From Orbaceae bacterium ESL0727 (GTDB lineage Bacteria > Pseudomonadota > Gammaproteobacteria > Enterobacterales > Orbaceae): 64,000 bases of DNA. Position numbers and translations under genes: made by a program. Below are positions 39,520 to 49,277 of this stretch, in pieces. Below the pieces are notes generated by a model. That model searched no databases and was not told where the DNA came from. It saw nothing but the letters and a program-made list of their open reading frames with translations. Where the stretch lies: assembly GCA_029433345.1 (NCBI GenBank), contig JAQTHY010000001.1, positions 124,001 to 188,000 on the forward strand. Reading direction: 5' to 3'. Positions within the stretch are counted from its first letter, which is position 1, and the number at the start of each line of letters is the position of its first letter.

Positions 39520-40605
39520 TTAAGGTTGGATGACCCATGCACGTCCATAATGTTTATAATATCCAGCTTGCTTACCTGCTTGATCGCCAATACCTAAATA
39601 GAGATCGAAATGTTGACCTTTGATTGCGCCACCCACATCTAAAGCAACCATTAAACGGATTTCACGTCTACCCCGATATTCCCCATCATTATCTAACAAA
39701 GGAACATCGACCAATACAACCGAACCAGTTGGAATGAGTGTTTTATCTGAGGCAACTGACGCATTGGCAATGAGTGGTACTCCTGCGGCACCTTTTACTT
39801 CAGCATTATATTGTTGCTTAAAAAAGACAAACGATCGATTTTTAATCAGCAAATCATGTACCCGTTTTTCACTCTGTCTATCGGCCCAATCACGAATACT
39901 TTGCATTGACATTTTTTCTTTCGGAATTTCGCCTTGTTCAACTAAAAGTCGGCCAATAGATGTATATCCCGATCCATTTTTACCCGCATAACAGAAGAAA
40001 ACTAATGGCGTACCGTCTTCAAAATCAATATATGCGCTACCTTGTACTTCCATAATAAAATTGTCCATTAGCGAATCACTATAGGCAATTTCGAGACCTT
40101 TACCCGCTAAAGCACCATTATAAATCTGTTCACGTGTCGGTAGTTTCCCAACACCATTTGGCATTCGATAAATCGGATGTTTAAATTTGCCAGTCGGTTG
40201 GTGGCGGGCTTTGATTACGGGCGTATAATAACCCGTTAAAAATACATTGCCCATCTCATCTTGCCCTGCCATCTCATAACTCGACAAACCGACTTTATAA
40301 AGTTCATCAGTACCTAAAGATTGATTGATCCAGTTATCAATCGCACGGTAAATTTTTTCGTTTTGACGATAAAGTGCCGGAGAATTCGTTCTAATTTTGG
40401 CAACTTGGTTAATATAATCAGAAATGTTGACTGGAATATTGAGGTGAGGTTTATTGGCCGTAAAAGGTGCATTAAAGCGTCCTTCAATAAATTGACGACC
40501 TTGATTTGTTGAATTACTTTGGCAACCGGTTAACATAATCATTGCCGCGCACAGCATAATTAACCACGTTTTAAAACTGATGACAGTGTAATAATTTCGT
40601 TTCAT
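39520..40605 (-). CDS. mltA: Membrane-bound lytic murein transglycosylase A
   Basis: This 361-residue outer-membrane lipoprotein cleaves peptidoglycan glycan strands to 1,6-anhydro ends. The lipobox is MLTGCQ after a hydrophobic segment. The MltA domain (TGYYTPVIKARH, EVQGSAYIDFEDG) and the 3D domain with the catalytic Asp in LMVALDVGGAIKG and DLYLGIG are present. An inner ATG (MKRNYY) gives a normal signal sequence; the longer frame adds 22 unlikely residues. Confidence 0.94.
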   Translation of the reverse strand: MKRNYYTVISFKTWLIMLCAAMIMLTGCQSNSTNQGRQFIEGRFNAPFTANKPHLNIPVNISDYINQVAKIRTNSPALYRQNEKIYRAIDNWINQSLGTDELYKVGLSSYEMAGQDEMGNVFLTGYYTPVIKARHQPTGKFKHPIYRMPNGVGKLPTREQIYNGALAGKGLEIAYSDSLMDNFIMEVQGSAYIDFEDGTPLVFFCYAGKNGSGYTSIGRLLVEQGEIPKEKMSMQSIRDWADRQSEKRVHDLLIKNRSFVFFKQQYNAEVKGAAGVPLIANASVASDKTLIPTGSVVLVDVPLLDNDGEYRGRREIRLMVALDVGGAIKGQHFDLYLGIGDQAGKQAGYYKHYGRAWVIQP

Positions 40606-40799
40606 CTTAATAAAATTCGTTTGTAAATTGTAAGTGTAAAATAAAAATAGGTGTTCTGCTATGCTACACAAATCTATTATAAGAAACTACCAATAATTAT
40701 TCTGTCATTATAAAAAGTTTTCATAACAATATTACTTGCGATTTGAATCTATAGACTTTATAGTCCACGACTATCGAAAAAAATTAAGAAAATCATTTT

Positions 40800-42206
40800 A
40801 TGAGCGTGACATCTTCAGACGAAAATAGATCAAAAAGCAATCTTTCAAACAATAATCTAAAACGAAATCTCTCTAATCGGCATATTCAATTAATTGCGAT
40901 CAGTGGTGCGATTGGTACCGGATTATTTATGGGATCAGGGAAAACGATTAGTTTAGCTGGACCATCGATTGTTTTTGTTTATATGATTATCGGTTTCGTA
41001 CTGTTTTTTGTCATGCGAGCAATGGGTGAGATTTTACTTTCTAATCTCAACTATAAATCCTTTAGTGATTTCGCCAATGATCTATTAGGACCTTGGGCAG
41101 GTTTTTTTACCGGCTGGACTTATTGGTTTTGTTGGGTTATTACAGGGATTGCTGACGTAATCGCCATAGCGGGCTATACCCAATATTGGTTCCCGAACCT
41201 TGATTCGTGGATCCCCATGTTATTAACTGTGCTGTTGCTATTAACGCTTAATCTATTAACCGTTAAAATGTTCGGCGAAACAGAATTTTGGTTTTCTATC
41301 ATTAAGGTTGTCGCCATTTTAGCGCTAATTATCGTTGGTTTAGTGTTAATTTTAACCGCTTACCATTCTGAAGCAACGGGTGTCAATGCCAGTTTTACTA
41401 ATTTATGGAATTATGGCGGATTCTTCCCTCATGGCGTAATCGGTTTTTTTGCTGGTTTCCAAATTGCTATTTTTGCTTTTGTCGGTATTGAGCTAGTCGG
41501 TACAACCGCAGCAGAAACCAAAGATCCAGAGAAGAATTTACCTCGTGCGATCAATTCAGTGCCGGTTCGAATTATCTTTTTTTATGTATTTGCGCTGATT
41601 ATCATCATGAGCGTGACACCCTGGTCATCGATTCCATCGAATAAAAGTCCTTTTGTTGAGCTATTTTCACTGATTGGTTTACCTGCTGCAGCTAGTATCA
41701 TTAATTTTGTGGTACTCACCTCTGCGGCATCGTCGGCCAATAGTGGCATTTACTCAACAAGTCGTATGTTATTTGGGCTTGCCAAAAAACATGATGCACC
41801 AGAGCGATTTGGTAAATTATCTCGTCGCGCTGTACCGGCTAATGGTTTGCTCTTTTCTTGTCTATGTTTACTCGGCGGCGTAGTATTAATTTATTTGGTT
41901 CCCAATGTGATGGAAGCATTCACTATCGTCACCACTATTTCGGCTATTTTATTTATGTTTATTTGGTCGATGATTTTAATTTCTTATATCGCATTTCGTA
42001 AAAAACGCGATCATCTTCATAAAAATTCAGTTTTTAAGATGCCTGGCGGCATCATTATGAGTGTGATTTGCCTACTCTTCTTCCTGTTTATGATTGGATT
42101 ATTAACATTAGAAGCCGATACCCGTCATGCTTTAATTGCAACGCCTATTTGGTTTATTATTTTAGGGATTAGCTATTTTTGTCACTCTTTGCGCCGGGGC
42201 AAATAA
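40800..42206 (+). CDS. cycA: D-serine/D-alanine/glycine transporter
   Basis: This 468-residue APC-family amino-acid:proton symporter of the inner membrane is close to E. coli CycA: NRHIQLIAISGAIGTGLFMGSGK (in outline), SLAGPSIVFVYMIIGF, NYKSFSDFANDLLGPWAG, GTTAAETKDPEKNLPRAIN and SSANSGIYSTSRMLFGLA. Twelve hydrophobic segments are visible. Its last 38 bases overlap the 3' end of the converging TerC gene, so neither gene has room for a separate terminator. Confidence 0.94.
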   Translation: MSVTSSDENRSKSNLSNNNLKRNLSNRHIQLIAISGAIGTGLFMGSGKTISLAGPSIVFVYMIIGFVLFFVMRAMGEILLSNLNYKSFSDFANDLLGPWAGFFTGWTYWFCWVITGIADVIAIAGYTQYWFPNLDSWIPMLLTVLLLLTLNLLTVKMFGETEFWFSIIKVVAILALIIVGLVLILTAYHSEATGVNASFTNLWNYGGFFPHGVIGFFAGFQIAIFAFVGIELVGTTAAETKDPEKNLPRAINSVPVRIIFFYVFALIIIMSVTPWSSIPSNKSPFVELFSLIGLPAAASIINFVVLTSAASSANSGIYSTSRMLFGLAKKHDAPERFGKLSRRAVPANGLLFSCLCLLGGVVLIYLVPNVMEAFTIVTTISAILFMFIWSMILISYIAFRKKRDHLHKNSVFKMPGGIIMSVICLLFFLFMIGLLTLEADTRHALIATPIWFIILGISYFCHSLRRGK

Positions 42207-43212
42207 AACTGGCCACAATCCCTATGGTTAATATGCCTAATACAATATAAAGACTCATAGTCGGGCTAATACTGATGCCGTGTCCCCAGAGGTGGTGGCT
42301 GGCATTTAGTGCTAATTTGAGCGCAATAAAAAACAGTAAACAGATAACAGCTTTACCAAGATGGACTAAGCTGTGTCGCAATGCTTCTAACACAAAATAG
42401 AGTGTTCTGAGCCCTAAAATCGCAAAAATCATCGCACTATAAACAATCAACGGTTCTTGGCTAACAGCAATAACGGCAGGTACTGAATCGAACGCAAACA
42501 TCACATCGGAAAGCTCAATGACCATAATGCATAAAAAAAGCGGGGTCGCATATAATACACTTTTGGGTAATTTCCCTCTTAATGCGCAATTTTCTGGTTT
42601 GGCAAGTTCGTTATTTAACGTTTTTTGAGTCAATATAAAGCGATGCCCCACCATTTTCGGATAGACAGGTAAAAGCCGTTTCGCTATGCGATAAGCAAAA
42701 TGGTGTGAATAATCTTTAATGGCTTCATCTTTACCTTGATGTTTCAACATCATCACACCAGTTAACGCGACAAGGATAGCAAAAAGTAATTCCATCCAAG
42801 GCCCTAATGCAAACAATCCCGTCCCAATCCAGACAAACACAGCACGAAACAAAATAGCACCAATAACGCCCCAATAGAGTAATCTATGTCGGAACTTTTC
42901 TGGTACAGCAAACCAGGAAAATATCGCCATCATCACAAATAAATTATCGACGGATAATGCCTTTTCGAGCACATAGCCGGTAATAAATAAACTGGCGACT
43001 TCGCGACCATGATGAACATAAAGATAACCTGCAAAACAGAGCGCAACCACTATCCAAAACAGTGACCACACTATCGCATTATTTAAGCTAATCACTTTAT
43101 CTTGATGATGTGCATATAGATCAATCGCCATTGCCACTATCGCCAATACAACAAAAATAGCGACAGTTTCGATGGGGAAACCTAAATGATAACTTACTAA
43201 CGTATTATCCAT
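42169..43212 (-). CDS. TerC family membrane protein (Alx-like)
   Basis: This 347-residue TerC-family protein has seven to nine membrane helices and the hallmark acidic motifs: GYVLEKALSVDNLFVM, and ELSDVMFAFDSVPAV. E. coli Alx, the best-known relative, exports manganese and is induced by alkali or manganese. Alx is controlled there by a yybP-ykoY riboswitch; I could not see that motif in this leader. The inner ATG (MDNTLVSYHLG) is used. It converges with and overlaps cycA. Confidence 0.88.
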   Translation of the reverse strand: MDNTLVSYHLGFPIETVAIFVVLAIVAMAIDLYAHHQDKVISLNNAIVWSLFWIVVALCFAGYLYVHHGREVASLFITGYVLEKALSVDNLFVMMAIFSWFAVPEKFRHRLLYWGVIGAILFRAVFVWIGTGLFALGPWMELLFAILVALTGVMMLKHQGKDEAIKDYSHHFAYRIAKRLLPVYPKMVGHRFILTQKTLNNELAKPENCALRGKLPKSVLYATPLFLCIMVIELSDVMFAFDSVPAVIAVSQEPLIVYSAMIFAILGLRTLYFVLEALRHSLVHLGKAVICLLFFIALKLALNASHHLWGHGISISPTMSLYIVLGILTIGIVASFICPGAKSDKNS

Positions 43213-43382
43213 CAATCCAACACCTACCCTAATAATAAAAAAACGGTTCCCCCATAACAAATGGTAGAACAGCGCTAACATCTGAAAAGGTGACGAGTAT
43301 ATATTGATAGCAGAGGTAAAAAAAGCTATATTTATACCCCTTATTCGTTTCTTCCCTTTTATTATATTTCGAGCGCTCTTTC

Positions 43383-44810
43383 ATGACAAAATTTTGGTTG
43401 TTGATTTTAGCTATTTTTTCTACGTCCCTTATTGCCCAACCGGTCGAACCTTATCTTACTCCTCTGCCTAAAGGAAGCGATATTTCTATCTTAGTGCAAT
43501 CTGTGGGGAAAACACCCAAAACCCTTGCTCAATACAAAAGCGATCAATTTAAGCAGCCAGCGAGTACACAAAAAGTGATTACCGCCTTAGCTGCCGAATT
43601 GGAATTAGGCAGTAATTTTCGGTTTGTAACCCAAATAAAAACCAACGGCACGGTGGCAAATAAACAGCTAACGGGCGATCTGATTTTTCAACTAAGTGGC
43701 GATCCTACTTTTACACGTGATCAGTTGAAGAATCTCATTGCTGCTGTTCGTCAAAAAGGTATCGATAAAGTCGCTGGGAACATTATCCTAAATACATCGA
43801 TCTTTACCAGCCATGATAAAGCATCTGGTTGGTCTTGGAATAACCTAACCGCTTGTTATAACGCGCCACCTTCTGCAGCTATTATTGATGGAAACTGTTT
43901 TGGTACCGTCATTACACCTGCCAATGTTGGGCAAAAAGCGACAGCGACGGTATCTTTGAATGCACCAATCGGCTTAACCAGTGATATCAGAACCATTAGT
44001 AATAATAGTAAAGATTTAAATGATAAGTATTGTGAATTGGATATGAGCTATTTGGTCGCAAATCAATATTATCTATCAGGGTGTATTCCAGCCAATAAAG
44101 ATAAAACTTACCTAAAATTTGCGGTACTCGATGGTGTGAATTATTTTGCAGCCTTACTCCAAAATGAGTTACAACAACAAGGAATCACTTTCGCGGGTAA
44201 AATGGTCGAATCCAATCAAAGTTTGTCATCAACCTCCTTAACATTATTAGCCACTACACAATCGGCACCTTTATCTGAAATATTAACCGTGATGTTAAAA
44301 AAATCGAACAATTTATATGCTGATGCGGTGTTTAGAACAATTGGTGCACACTATTATAATATTTCAGGAACATGGCGTAATGCTAGCGATGCTGTCAAAC
44401 AGATTTTACGACGAAAAGCGGGAATTGATCTTGAAAATGTTGTGATTGCTGACGGTTCTGGATTATCACGTCTAAACTTAATCAGTGCTGACAAAATGAT
44501 GGAAATCTTGCAATATATCGCCGCAAATGATGCAACATTGAATATCATTGCTAAGTTACCGACATCAGGTGTTGACGGAACATTACAATACCGCCGTAGT
44601 TTTACGCAACCTCCATTTAAAGAAGCTGTACATGCCAAAACGGGACATATCCAAGGTAGTTATAATCTCGCTGGGTTTATTCAGACGCCAAATGGCCAAT
44701 ATATTGCGTTTGTACAGCTATTAACGGGTTATCAAGTTGAGAATGAAGGTGAATCGCCTAAAAGTGCTATTATGCGTTTCGAATCTGCATTTTATAAAAA
44801 TTTTATGTAA
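43383..44810 (+). CDS. dacB: D-alanyl-D-alanine carboxypeptidase/endopeptidase PBP4
   Basis: This 475-residue periplasmic class-C penicillin-binding protein trims and opens peptide cross-links. It has a signal peptide (LLILAIFSTSLIA), S61-T-Q-K64, the SNN triad element in LKKSNNLYAD, and AKTGHIQGSYNLAG. The inserted domains typical of PBP4 lie between motif one and two. It stands alone on plus, with gor starting 337 bases on. Confidence 0.94.
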   Translation: MTKFWLLILAIFSTSLIAQPVEPYLTPLPKGSDISILVQSVGKTPKTLAQYKSDQFKQPASTQKVITALAAELELGSNFRFVTQIKTNGTVANKQLTGDLIFQLSGDPTFTRDQLKNLIAAVRQKGIDKVAGNIILNTSIFTSHDKASGWSWNNLTACYNAPPSAAIIDGNCFGTVITPANVGQKATATVSLNAPIGLTSDIRTISNNSKDLNDKYCELDMSYLVANQYYLSGCIPANKDKTYLKFAVLDGVNYFAALLQNELQQQGITFAGKMVESNQSLSSTSLTLLATTQSAPLSEILTVMLKKSNNLYADAVFRTIGAHYYNISGTWRNASDAVKQILRRKAGIDLENVVIADGSGLSRLNLISADKMMEILQYIAANDATLNIIAKLPTSGVDGTLQYRRSFTQPPFKEAVHAKTGHIQGSYNLAGFIQTPNGQYIAFVQLLTGYQVENEGESPKSAIMRFESAFYKNFM

Positions 44811-45147
44811 GACGATTGCATTTTTATTTTAAAGTTTCAGAACCATACTACGTTTATGTATAATTTTTAAAGAAAATGATTTATCTTGATGAGAGCATAA
44901 TTGAATAAATAACAATTGTGCTGTCACTATTCATGACTGACTCATCTTCATAACGCAATAATGCCACTAATCTAATCAGAGTGAACTAGAATAGAATAGA
45001 AATATTAATTATCTAAAAATTAATAGTTTTCAACTATTGCTAAATTTTCTATTTATCGCTTTTTTTCTTCCTTCCTTTATGCGACCCTAATACTCTTAAA
45101 TTTATATATAATTATCATCATCTCAATTAAGTAAAAAGAGGCTTTCT
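44811..45147. other. Spacer between dacB and gor
   Basis: This 337-base AT-rich region has no gene. It carries copy 3 of the dispersed element and a small dyad, AATAGTT-TTC-AACTATT at 45023-45039. The gor promoter should be near its right end, where AAAGAGG serves as ribosome binding site. Confidence 0.45.
44832..44872 (+). repeat. Dispersed intergenic element, copy 3
   Basis: This copy has the left block GTTTCAGAAC, a 7-base spacer containing ATAC, the core TACGTTTATGTA and the A/T-rich tail. Confidence 0.7.
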
Positions 45148-46530
45148 ATGACAAATATTGCGACACAAGCAAAAACAGTAACCAAACATTATGACTATAT
45201 CGCTATTGGTGGCGGTAGTGGTGGAATTGCTTCTATTAATCGTGCTGCTTCGTATGGCCAAAAATGCGCGATTATTGAAGCAAAATTATTAGGCGGTACT
45301 TGTGTGAATGTTGGTTGTGTACCTAAAAAAGTCATGTGGTATGCCGCGCAGATCGCTGAAGCGATTCATCATTATGCACCCGATTATGGTTTTGATGTGA
45401 GCATTAAACATTTTGATTGGCAAACCTTAATTGCAAGTCGTAATTCTTATATTGATGATATACACCAATCTTATGATCGTGTTTTAGCAAAAAATAATGT
45501 CGATGTGATTCACGGATATGCTAAATTTGTTGATCGTCATACACTCGAGGTGAATGGACAATATTATACGGCTGATCATATTTTAATTGCCGTGGGGGGT
45601 AAACCGTCTATCCCGAATGTACCTGGCGCAGAATATGGTATTACTTCGGATGGCTTTTTTGCATTACCAGCATTACCTAAACGGGTTGCCGTCGTAGGAG
45701 CAGGTTACATTGCATGTGAAATCGCAGGCGTATTACATGCACTGGGTTCAGAAACGCATCAATTTGTACGTAAAGCAACACCACTTCGTAGTTTCGATCC
45801 CATGATTGTCAAAGCGTATATGGAAATTATTGCTAACGAAGGTCATCAATTACACACTTTTGCTATACCAAAATCGGTCACTAAAAATAGTGATGATTCA
45901 CTGACATTACAATTAGAAAATGGTGAAAGTTATACAGTTGATTGCTTGATTTGGGCTATTGGTCGTGATCCTGCCACCACTGGCATGAATATTGAGGCAG
46001 CCGGTATTGCGGTGAATAGTCATGGCTTTGTCACTGTCGATAAATATCAAAATACGAATATCCCTGGTATTTATTCTGTTGGTGATGATACCGGTGCAGT
46101 TGCTCTAACTCCTGTTGCCGTTGCCGCAGGTCGCCGTTTATCAGAACGCTTATTTAATCATAAGCCTGAAGAACATTTGGATTACACCAATATCCCAACC
46201 GTAGTGTTCACTCACCCCGCAATTGGTACAGTTGGCTTAACTGAGCCAGAAGCGAGCAAGCAATTTGGTCAGGAAAATGTCAAAACCTATACCTCATCTT
46301 TTACAGGTATGTATAGTGCTGTGACAAAATATGAACAATCTTGTGATATGAAATTGGTTTGTGTCGGCAAAGAAGAAAAAATCGTTGGTATTCATGGTAT
46401 CGGTTATGGTATGGATGAGATGTTACAGGGCTTTGCCGTTGCACTTAAAATGGGCGCCACTAAAAAAGATTTCGATAATACTGTTGCTATTCACCCAACC
46501 GCTGCAGAAGAATTTGTGACTATGCGTTAA
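45148..46530 (+). CDS. gor: Glutathione-disulfide reductase
   Basis: This 460-residue FAD/NADPH disulfide oxidoreductase keeps glutathione reduced. It has the FAD loop GGGSGGIAS, redox-active cysteines in [13 protein letters not shown], the NADPH loop [11 protein letters not shown] with Arg residues after it, and [12 protein letters not shown] closing the partner active site. The N-terminus carries about 15 extra residues. With katA and dsbC it supplies redox defence. An intrinsic terminator follows. Confidence 0.94.
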   Translation: MTNIATQAKTVTKHYDYIAIGGGSGGIASINRAASYGQKCAIIEAKLLGGTCVNVGCVPKKVMWYAAQIAEAIHHYAPDYGFDVSIKHFDWQTLIASRNSYIDDIHQSYDRVLAKNNVDVIHGYAKFVDRHTLEVNGQYYTADHILIAVGGKPSIPNVPGAEYGITSDGFFALPALPKRVAVVGAGYIACEIAGVLHALGSETHQFVRKATPLRSFDPMIVKAYMEIIANEGHQLHTFAIPKSVTKNSDDSLTLQLENGESYTVDCLIWAIGRDPATTGMNIEAAGIAVNSHGFVTVDKYQNTNIPGIYSVGDDTGAVALTPVAVAAGRRLSERLFNHKPEEHLDYTNIPTVVFTHPAIGTVGLTEPEASKQFGQENVKTYTSSFTGMYSAVTKYEQSCDMKLVCVGKEEKIVGIHGIGYGMDEMLQGFAVALKMGATKKDFDNTVAIHPTAAEEFVTMR

Positions 46531-46554
46531 GTAGTATTAATCGTTATCATCAAA

Positions 46555-46592
46555 AAAGGGTATCGGAGAACATCCCATACCCTTTATTTTTT
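46555..46592. terminator. Bidirectional intrinsic terminator between gor and wzc
   Basis: AAAGGGTAT pairs with ATACCCTTT. T tracts follow in both directions (TTTATTTTTTACC on plus, CCCTTTTTTG on minus), so it should end both gor and the wza-wzb-wzc operon. Confidence 0.85.
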
Positions 46593-46662
46593 ACCTTCTA
46601 TCAACAGTAGCCAACGAAATCAAAAAATATGGACACATTCATCACAGTATAATTATCAAAAA

Positions 46663-48798
46663 TTATTTATAAGAATAACCATACTGATAATAACTACCTG
46701 ATTTACGCACCATACCATTTAGAATAGCGCCTTTAACAACAATTCCATTTTGCTCAAAACGTTGTACACCAAGCTCAATTTCTTTCACTGTATTTTGTGC
46801 ATAACGCACCACAATCATGACGGTACCTGCATATTTACCGGTAATACAAGCGTCGGTTACGGCAAGAACAGGTGGCGTATCGATTAAGATCATTTCATAA
46901 CGGGAGCTTGCCCATTCAAGTAATTCAGGTAATCGCGGGTGCATTAATAATTCCGATGGATTTGGTGGGATCGCACCACGAGGAATAAAATGCAGATTTT
47001 CATTTAGTGGTGTAGCATGAATGATATCTTCAATTCCATCTTGGCCAGATAGATAATCCGATAAGCCATGTTTAGATTTTACTTTCAGTAAATCATGTAA
47101 ATAACCTTTACGCATATCAGAATCAATCAGCAGCACTTTTTTACCTAAATCGGCGATAACAACAGCGAGATTGGTAGTAATAAATGTTTTACCAATTTCT
47201 GGACTACAACCTGAAATAGCTAAAATATTATTTTTCGATTCCATCATGGCAAAATGTAAACTCGTTCGCAAACTACGCAGTGCTTCAACCGATAGGTCAC
47301 TCGGCGAACCGATTGCAACCAATTGATTGGATCGCATATTACTCTTTTTACCATTTAATAAACGTTTAAGTTTCTGATTCTGTTTGATCTGCCACTCAGA
47401 TAGCGGAATACTCGCATAAACATTGACGCCCATATCTTCTAACTGTTCAACCGAATCAATAGTTCGCCTTAAAGCAACAATAATAACGATTACACCCGAA
47501 GAGAGAATCAACCCCAGCAAAAATGCGATCCCAATAACTAATGTTTGTTTTGGTTTTATCGGTTTTGGCTGAGTTAATGCATTATCAATAATACGGACAT
47601 TACCGATGGTGCTAGCTTGTGAAATACTTAACTCTTGCTGTTTATTCAATAATTGCATATAAACTTCATTGTTCGCTTTCACATCGCGCGTTAATCGTAA
47701 AATTTCTTGTTGGGTTTGCGGTAAAAAGCTGATCTTTTCACCTAATTTTGCGCGTTCATTTAATAATGTCTGTCTTTTTTCTAATAATGCACGATAAGCA
47801 GGGTGTTCCTTAGTATATAATTTAGAAACTTCTGCCTCTTTGAAGGTTAATTCATTTAATTGTGCTTCTAATTGTACCGAACTATCTAATACGGATTTGG
47901 CTTCTAATGAGAGGTCGACTGAATCATTTTGTTGTCGATATTGATTCAGTTTATTTTCAGAATCATCAAGCTCAGCACGAATTCGCGGTAACTGTGCTTT
48001 CAAGAAATCTAAGCTTTTAGCTGCCTCGGCTGATTTCCGTTCCACATTTTGTGCAAGATAATTTTTGGCAATCTGATCTAAAATACGTTGTATTAAGACG
48101 GGATCTTCACCTTGTAGGCTCAATTCGAGTATTCCTGTATCTTTCCCTTTATCAGAAACGGATAGATCATCTAACAATGCATTGATCACTTTTAATTCAG
48201 ATAATTTGGTTATTTTGAAAATCGTACCCGGTTCCGCTTGAATTTCACTGACTAATAGCGATACACCACCTTGCGAAATATATTCACCCACGGCACCAAG
48301 TAACAGATCTTCACCATCTTTTTTTAAAACATAATGGTTACTATCAACGACGCGTAAATATAAAGGTTCATCATACCAAAGCGTTGGTATCTCATAGCGA
48401 GATAAAGCAATTTCATTGTGATCATTACCGGTTAATCTTGCCCAGCCTTTACCAAAAATCGGGAAAAATTTTTGCTTTACATTAATGTTGAGTGATAGAT
48501 CTTTAATGGTTTTACCTAAAATCATACGAGAGCGAATCAATTCGATTTCGGTTGTCGATGTCGGTTTTGTCCCAGTTAATACACTAGAAACGTCATTGAA
48601 TAAAGAATTCCCCATTTTTTGCTCAATTTGGACTAACGCATCGGCTTTATAAATTGGCGTAGCAAAGAGTGCATATAAGATACCCACAATAGTAGTAAAG
48701 AGGGTAAAAGTAACAATGATTTTCCAATGATCACAAAGAGAATAAAAAAGACTGGCTAAATCAATTTCATCTTCATTTTTTTTACTTTTCTCTGACAT
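46663..48798 (-). CDS. wzc: Polysaccharide co-polymerase / tyrosine autokinase Wzc
   Basis: This 711-residue inner-membrane protein has an N-terminal Wzz domain between two membrane helices (near 30-50 and 425-450), coiled-coil in between, and a C-terminal BY-kinase. Kinase motifs are GCSPEIGKTFITTN, LLIDSDMRKG and MILIDTPPV. The tail YYQYGYSYK carries five tyrosines for autophosphorylation. It controls chain length and export of exopolysaccharide with Wza; Wzb, encoded just upstream, dephosphorylates it. Confidence 0.95.
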   Translation of the reverse strand: MSEKSKKNEDEIDLASLFYSLCDHWKIIVTFTLFTTIVGILYALFATPIYKADALVQIEQKMGNSLFNDVSSVLTGTKPTSTTEIELIRSRMILGKTIKDLSLNINVKQKFFPIFGKGWARLTGNDHNEIALSRYEIPTLWYDEPLYLRVVDSNHYVLKKDGEDLLLGAVGEYISQGGVSLLVSEIQAEPGTIFKITKLSELKVINALLDDLSVSDKGKDTGILELSLQGEDPVLIQRILDQIAKNYLAQNVERKSAEAAKSLDFLKAQLPRIRAELDDSENKLNQYRQQNDSVDLSLEAKSVLDSSVQLEAQLNELTFKEAEVSKLYTKEHPAYRALLEKRQTLLNERAKLGEKISFLPQTQQEILRLTRDVKANNEVYMQLLNKQQELSISQASTIGNVRIIDNALTQPKPIKPKQTLVIGIAFLLGLILSSGVIVIIVALRRTIDSVEQLEDMGVNVYASIPLSEWQIKQNQKLKRLLNGKKSNMRSNQLVAIGSPSDLSVEALRSLRTSLHFAMMESKNNILAISGCSPEIGKTFITTNLAVVIADLGKKVLLIDSDMRKGYLHDLLKVKSKHGLSDYLSGQDGIEDIIHATPLNENLHFIPRGAIPPNPSELLMHPRLPELLEWASSRYEMILIDTPPVLAVTDACITGKYAGTVMIVVRYAQNTVKEIELGVQRFEQNGIVVKGAILNGMVRKSGSYYQYGYSYK

Positions 48799-48826
48799 AA
48801 TAGCTTACAATGACCCTTTAATAATT

Positions 48827-49261
48827 TTAGGAGAATTTATTTATCCATAACTTAGTGGATTTATCTAGTAATAGATAAGTTTGCTCAAATACATTCATAC
48901 TTTGACCGTAGGGATCGGCAATTTCAGTACCATTATTTAACCAGTGACCATAAAGCATCACCTTTCCCCTCACTTCAGGGGCAAAACGACATACCGCATC
49001 GATATGACTTGTTTCCATTACCAATATTAGGTCTTGTTCTTGACAGAGTGATTTTGTCAACTGTTTAGCAATATGGCCTTCTAATGATAAACCGTGTTCT
49101 TGCGCGACAAGGACTGATTTAGAATAAGCTGGCTGGCCCACTTCTGCTGCAATGCCAGCAGAAGTGATTTTTTTGGTTGGAAACGCTTTTTGTAACATGC
49201 GCTCACCAATAGGAGAACGACAAATATTACCTACACAAACTACACAAATGGAATCAAACAT
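48827..49261 (-). CDS. wzb: Low-molecular-weight protein-tyrosine phosphatase Wzb
   Basis: This 144-residue cytoplasmic LMW-PTP has the P-loop CVGNICRS with Cys9 and Arg15, and the general acid Asp in DPYGQS. It removes phosphate from the Wzc tyrosine tail, permitting Wzc oligomer cycling. It lies between wza and wzc with spacings of 16 and 28 bases, consistent with one transcript. Confidence 0.94.
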   Translation of the reverse strand: MFDSICVVCVGNICRSPIGERMLQKAFPTKKITSAGIAAEVGQPAYSKSVLVAQEHGLSLEGHIAKQLTKSLCQEQDLILVMETSHIDAVCRFAPEVRGKVMLYGHWLNNGTEIADPYGQSMNVFEQTYLLLDKSTKLWINKFS

Positions 49262-49277
49262 CTATTCTGGTTCCTAC

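Noticed and set aside
43213-43382. Possible yybP-ykoY manganese riboswitch before the TerC/Alx-like gene
   Set aside because: E. coli alx has one, but I could not find the conserved paired motifs in this leader; only a run of Ts and a weak 4-bp stem are present.
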